From Hevea brasiliensis (lineage: Eukaryota > Streptophyta > Magnoliopsida > Malpighiales > Euphorbiaceae), in contig NC_079499.1 in the NCBI RefSeq assembly GCF_030052815.1, positions 84,049,183 through 84,113,182 of the forward strand: 64,000 nucleotides of DNA. Direction: 5' to 3'. Numbering within the stretch: the first letter of the stretch is position 1; every line of letters starts with the position of its first letter. Made by a program: the position numbers and the translations under genes. The notes under the pieces are model-generated. The model saw only the letters and a program-made list of their open reading frames with translations. It was not told the DNA's origin and did not search any database. This document shows, piece after piece, positions 59,180 through 64,000 of the stretch.

Positions 59180-60225
59180 TGTAACGCCCTCACTTTAGAT
59201 AGTCCGTACATTCTACTATTCCAGTGACTAATGTTTGTCCGGACAGCCAGAATATTTGAAACTATATTTAAACTAGAGTGAGGAGTTATAAATAACCTAA
59301 ATAATGGTAAGAAAAATCACGGAAAAATTTTAGAAATGAAATGCAATAAGGTTAAATGCGCCAGAGTTACAACGATGGGTAACCCTAACGGGAAGCGGCT
59401 GTGAAGATAATTGCCGACCCTAAACCCGAGGGAAAACCCTGTGAAATAATTTTTGGGACTCCAGTGAAGAATTATTGAGGGTTAGATGACAATATATTAC
59501 TAAGAAAATACAAGAAAAATTAAATCAATCGGTATAAAATATTTTACCTCAATAAGCAAAACGAAGGGCATTTTGGTCATTTCACCTTCAGAGATGATTT
59601 TTGACCAACTTGTCCATTTAAGTAAGTGAGTTATATAACATAAAATGTGAATAAATATTGATGAAAATTTAATTAAAAATGAGTAAAGAAAGAGAAGAAA
59701 AGAAATAAGCATAAAATGAAATTAATTCAACTTATTACATAGGCATGAGGTAAGATGATGCTATAAAAATTCTCTTAGCCAATCACCATTCAACAAACTC
59801 TCATAAAACAATTAAAAAGGGGACAAGAACCAAAGAAAATTCAGCTTCTTCCACCTCCATTCAAGTTGGTCGAAACCCATCTCTCTCTCCTCCATTAAAA
59901 TTTCTTCCATCAACCTTGCTAATCCTTGATTTCTCACCACAAAATCCATAAATTTCTTCACTAAAACTTGTCACCCAACCTTGCTAAGGTGTTTGGCTGC
60001 CAAGAATTAAGGAGAAAGTGAAGTTTTAGAACCCTAGAATCTTGCTTCAAGAGGTTAGTGCTAATTCACTTCCTTCTCTCTCTATATTCTTTGTTAGGAC
60101 CATGAAATGAGTTAAGAATTGTAGAAATTTAAACAAAATATGCATGTTTGGACCTCTCTTAATTTTTGGAAGCCATGAATTAAAGATGGTCTTGATGAAT
60201 TTTAATGGAATTGAAATGGTGCAAT
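59180..60225 (+). mobile_element. Old D/B-type Tekay LTR fragment
   Basis: Starts TGTAACGCCCTCACTTTAGA and follows the LTR of D (ACATTCTACTATTCCAGTGA, GATGGGTAACCC, GGGCATTTTGGTCATTTCAC) until it is interrupted at 60226 by another LTR start. Confidence 0.8.
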
Positions 60226-61186
60226 TGTAACACCCTCCCGGTAGCAACTCCGTACATTCTACTGTTCCGGTGACCGGTGTCGGTCCGGACAGCTAGAACG
60301 TCCGGAAAAATATTTAAACTAAAGTGAGGAACCATAATTAACTCAAATATTAATAAGAAAAATTTAGGAAAAATTTTAGAAATAAAATACAACCAAGTTA
60401 AATGAGCTGGTGCCCAAGCGATGGGTAACCCAGAAGGAAGTTGCGGTTCTTGCAACTAGGAGCCCTAGACCCGAGAGAAAATTCATAAAATAATTTTTGG
60501 GACTCTAGAGAAGGGTCATTGAGGTTCCTATGGCATTAGAATGCCAAGAAAATATTTAGGAAAATTTTTCAATCGGTACAGACAATTTTGACCCGCTGAG
60601 CCAAACGGAGGGCATTTTGGTCATTTCGCCTTTAGAGGTGATTTTTGGCCGACTTGTCCAGTTGAGTAAATAATTATTATGACATAAAATATGAATAAAC
60701 ATTACTAAAAATTAAATTGAAAATGAGTTGTGAAGAAAAGAAAAGAAAATGAGAAAAAAGGCTCATTTATGACATCATGAGGATGTCATTTAAAAGCTAC
60801 AACCAATCACAATTGAACAACCATTTAACTAACTAATAAAAAGAGATAAACAAGACCAAAAAAAGACCAAAAGCTAGCAGCCATCTCCTTCCTCCCAAAC
60901 CAGCCGAAACCCATCCTTAGCCAAACCTCCATTGTTGCTCAAATTGAGCTTGAAATCTCCCAAAAACCAACCTTAAAATCCTAATATCCTTTCACAAAAA
61001 GTCATCCCCACATCATAAGGTAACTCTAGGCAGCCATAAGAAGTAGGAATTCTAAGGAGAATACAAGTCCAAGAAGTGCCACTTAAAGGTTAGTGCACCT
61101 ATCTACTTAAAACCCTTATTTTCCATGTTAGGGACTTGAAATCAACATAAATTTGTGAATTAAATGAACCAAATTTGTGTGTATGC
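60226..61186 (+). mobile_element. D-type Tekay LTR fragment, cut by Tat element G
   Basis: Starts TGTAACACCCTCCCGGTAGC and is close to the LTR of D through GTTCCGGTGACCGGTGTCGG, AATTTTTGGGACTC and ATTTTTGGCCGACTTGTCC. After 961 bp it is cut by TGTCGACACC of element G. Upstream GCAAT (60221-60225) is the expected left target-site duplication. Confidence 0.85.
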
Positions 61187-61859
61187 TGTCGACACCATAT
61201 TTTGGCCGATCCCCAGAATCTATAAACTTCGAAACCGATCCCTAGCACTAAGTCTCTCCTTGCCATCTAACCACAGTTCCAATCTCTCTTCACAGAGAAT
61301 TGAGTCAATGCTAAGCCTTACCGGTCTCTCAATCATTCACCGATCTCTCAAGCCAATTGTCAAATATCCTGACCAGTTAACTATATTCCCGATCTCTCTT
61401 GTCAGACGAAATTGAATTAACACTAGAGCCTTGCTGCCAGTATTCATGGTCGACCTCCCTTTTAAAAGTTTAGGAATAATCAAGCTAAGGTTCCAATCCG
61501 GTTTAATGAAGATCCCGATCTTAGATGTTCAAGCCAAATTTTCAATTAAGTTCCGTTTAGCATTGGTTCCTTACCAATCTCATGCATGTTGTGTTTTCCG
61601 ATCTCTCACACTTAGGATAATAATCGCTTTCAGTTATTTCAATATACTCAGACAATCAAGTGTTTATAAATTTTCCGATCACAACCATTCATTGAACAAA
61701 AGAGTCATTTCATTTCATTTCATTTCAGAATTTGCACAAGTTATTCGACTGATCTACATTTCGCTCACCCTCTCCCTCCTTCTCACTATCCTCACCCTCG
61801 TCCCCGGGAGCCAGGTCAGCCATCCAAGAGAAGTCCTCCTGCAGGTAACGCAGGTTCGG

Positions 61860-63563
61860 CTAAGAGGTCTGGTGAGCATTCACATAAGCAACTGCTATTC
61901 CTGTCACCATTTCTTCGTCTTTCGCCTTAAGCTCCTCGATAAGTTGAGCGACCTGAGAAGCTTCGTTGGCCCGAAGCGCCTGGACTTCCCCGAGAGCACG
62001 ATCCCTTTCAGCCAGAACATGAGACTGTTCGGCCAGCTTGTCTTCATAGAACTTCGCCCGCCCCTCAACTTGAGATATGTAATCCTGAGTGGATAGGAGT
62101 TGGGATCGGAGAGAAGCCACTTCCTGATTCTTCTTCTCGATCTCCTTACCCAGGCGATGAGCCTTTTCCCGAACTATGTGCTGGTTCACCAGACACTCCA
62201 CATTCAGGCTCATGGATCGAGTCAGGATATCATCAAGGTTGTCCGGAGACAGTCTGTCCCGATCCTCCCGAAGGCAGATAGAAGACCCCAAGACTTTGAC
62301 AAAATCAGGGTTCTCCCGTACAGTTCGATTGTTCTCCAGAGATCGACGACTTGAGCGCCACGAGAAGAGGGCCTCGAAGAAGGTCGAGAATGACCCCCTT
62401 CTGTGCTTGGAGCAACTGGAGGAGGCGGAGCCGGCTCTTCCCTTTGAGGAGGAGATCGGACAGCTTCTGTGATCGGCGGTCCCGAAGGTCGGGGCGGTTC
62501 CCCTCGTATCTCTCCAGGTTCATGGCCGGGTGTTTGAAGTAGTGCCGAACGCTTCATCTCTTTTACTTTCCGGGAAATCTCTCTGTCCTTCTTCCGCTTC
62601 TTGGAACCCTCACCACCCGCCATACCTGCACAAAGAAAAGGTCAGTGAGATCGCTAAGGTCCTGAGATCTGAGATGTAGAAAATACCAATGCCGAGGTCA
62701 GAGAGCGGAAGTTCGCGATCTTGGCCGGTGATCAGCTGTATGGTCCAATGGTGCAGCTCGGCAGTCACCGCATTTAAACAGGAGAACTTTTGAGTGGCAG
62801 CCTGATTCTTCAGTTCCATCACTATGAGGCTTTCCTCCTGGTTCAAGGTAATACGCTTCGGAATCAAGGGCCCTTGGTGCCACCAGCTACGGGAGAAGTC
62901 CTCAAAGCAGGTCGGATTTTTGCTCCTCAGAATGAAGAAGCGGTTCTTCCAATTTTTAAGGCTGGAGGGCAGATCGGTAAAGAGCCCACAATGAGGCTTC
63001 GCCTGAAAGAACCAGTGCTCGTCGTCCTTTCGGCGAGTTAGCCTGTGCAGTTCGGCGAATACCTTAGCCGTAGGTCTGATCCCCTTAGCTCGGCACAGGC
63101 CTCGGAAGGCTACTAAGATCCGCCACGAGTTGGGGTGGACTTGAGCAATGCATACTCGGTGAAATTTTAAGACCTCCTCGAAGAAATCGTCCAGAGGGAA
63201 TCGCAGACCAGCCTTTAACTGTTCCTCATATACCATAACCAGGTCATTCTCTTCAAAGAAGTAATCGACTCAGTGATAGCTGTGACACCGGATAAGTTGA
63301 TACGAATCAGGACGAATATTGTACTCCTGGCCAAACGATTGCAGATCGGATTCTTGCAAGATCGATGGCAGCTCGTCCATGGGAAGATTCTCCCTCCCTG
63401 AAGAAGGTGCATGCCTTGATGGTGCGATCCGCCCCCGAGCTGGAACGGAGACCCTAGGAGGTTCTGGTTGCGCGCTTGGCCCGACCACCTCTTCTTCGTC
63501 AGACGACCACGAGAACTGAATGGAAGGAGGGCTCGCCGCTCTCTGACCCTCGGCACCGCTCAT
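61860..63563 (-). pseudogene. LTR-embedded PF04195-like gene, copy G (nearly intact)
   Basis: The start is ATG at 63563 (MSGAEGQRAA). An acidic, Pro-rich N-terminus leads to LPMDELPSILQESDLQSFGQ. After one in-frame TGA (63272-63270) the same frame continues with the PF04195-type core: RFPLDDFFEEVLKFHRV, HPNSWRILVAFRGLCRAKGI, KVFAELHRLTRRKDDEHWFF and SLPSSLKNWKNRFF-like sequence. A 61-bp GT-AG intron (62686-62626) joins it in frame to MAGGEGSKKRKK, a possible nuclear-import patch. A Pro-rich linker with one frameshift (about 62340-62380) leads to a coiled coil (62291-61860). It runs antisense to its LTR and has its own TATA. The function is unknown to me; with PF04195 proteins it shares only a transposon association. 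Confidence 0.65.
62626..62686 (-). other. 61-bp intron in the LTR-embedded gene, copy G
   Basis: On the minus strand GGCATTG|GTATTTTCTAC...TTTGTGCAG|GTATGGCGGG. Removal joins the two coding frames exactly. It is short for a plant intron, but the ends and the frame fit. In copy A the acceptor reads TGCGG. Confidence 0.55.
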
Positions 63564-63720
63564 TTTCAAAGGAAATAAAGAACTTAAACTAAAAAGAAGA
63601 TCAATGCCCTTACCGGAGTCTGATCGGCGTCGGAAGAACTTGAGTAAATGAGAGAACTTTGAGGTTGTGAGCGAGAGATTGAAAATGACATACAGGAGCA
63701 AATGGCTAACCCCCCACCCC

Positions 63721-63757
63721 TATTTATACTCGTCCGAGCATTTAATGCTCACGAGGT
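63721..63757 (-). promoter_or_regulatory. Palindrome plus TATA box of the LTR-embedded gene, copy G
   Basis: On the minus strand GAGCATT-A-AATGCTC is followed by TATAAATAGGGG (63728-63717). It is the same arrangement as at 8995-9025 and lies about 160 bp upstream of the start codon. Confidence 0.65.
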
Positions 63758-64000
63758 TCCAGGCAGCGCATCGGTTAGCGGGACTCGCCAGCTGTTCTGA
63801 CACGTCTCACAAATATTCCCAAGATTCCATAAAGAGATCGGTTGATTATAGAGCGGTAGATCCGGGTGTTTCGAATTACAGATCGGATAAGTGTCATTCA
63901 GGTAAAGAATCAGATCGGATAATCATATTAGAGCTCGAAAAATAATTAATAAGATAATAATTGACAAAATAAAATCTTTATTTCCAAAAGATCGGATTAC

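Larger units (their letters stand above)
61187..64000 (+). mobile_element. Start of the LTR of a second Tat-like element (G)
   Basis: Begins TGTCGACACCATATTTTGGC and aligns throughout with the reverse of 11610-8738, including the antisense gene, its promoter and the last CCGATC repeat. Upstream TATGC (61182-61186) is the expected left target-site duplication. The remainder lies beyond the window. Confidence 0.75.

Noticed and set aside
61187..61196. TGTCGACA as terminal inverted repeat of a DNA transposon
   Set aside because: It occurs once per element, next to Tekay LTR sequence, and pairs with an LTR end beside a primer-binding site in A. An LTR boundary explains it better.
62790..63041. 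Plus-strand frames opposite the antisense gene
   Set aside because: They are shadows of the minus-strand coding region.

Overview
The window is nuclear DNA of a flowering plant, most likely a eudicot. It carries intron-bearing host genes with plant splice signals, long Ty3/gypsy LTR retrotransposons primed by initiator tRNA-Met, a Ty1/copia remnant and a MITE. The exact taxon cannot be read from the sequence; a woody eudicot such as a Euphorbiaceae member is only a guess. There are no rRNA, tRNA, CRISPR or bacterial features.

Layout. (1) 1-11610: a decayed Tat/Ogre-like Ty3 element (A) on the minus strand. From right to left it has an LTR of about 6.1 kb (5478-11610), a primer-binding site, a gag remnant, an integrase remnant and a 3' noncoding end with poly-T tracts and a 60-bp tandem array. 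Its LTR holds, on the opposite strand, a promoter-bearing gene for a PF04195-like protein. (2) 11611-21629: a minus-strand Tekay-type chromovirus (B). Its chromodomain is cut by the LTR of another Tekay element (E), and that LTR is in turn cut by A. (3) 22504-45609: Tekay element C with both LTRs and target-site duplication AAGGT. Inside its pol gene sits a younger Tekay element D (28013-39097) with both LTRs and target-site duplication TAGAC. (4) 46018-47680: a truncated Ty1/copia element. (5) 48518-57131: a gene island with an apparently intact CBP20 (nuclear cap-binding protein subunit 2) and an apparently intact CYP72-clan cytochrome P450, with a MITE between them and tandem copies of the P450 3' end behind it. 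(6) 57690-64000: nested Tekay LTR fragments, then the start of a second Tat element (G) whose LTR carries the same antisense gene, here nearly intact.

How the parts relate. Two perfect target-site duplications and several clean TG/CA junctions give insertion orders: B before E before A; C before D; LTR 59180 before LTR 60226 before G. The host genes look functional. The transposon genes are mostly broken, but part of the breakage in D, C and A looks like a systematic sequence artefact at CAG/CTG sites.

Most notable observations: a 75-nt intron-like insertion at the same phase-0 site of the integrase gene in both B and D; a spliced, TATA-driven antisense gene inside a 6-kb Tat LTR, seen in two copies; an array of nine hairpins with compensated stems in the presumed transcribed part of that LTR; and a U12-type AT-AC intron in CBP20.
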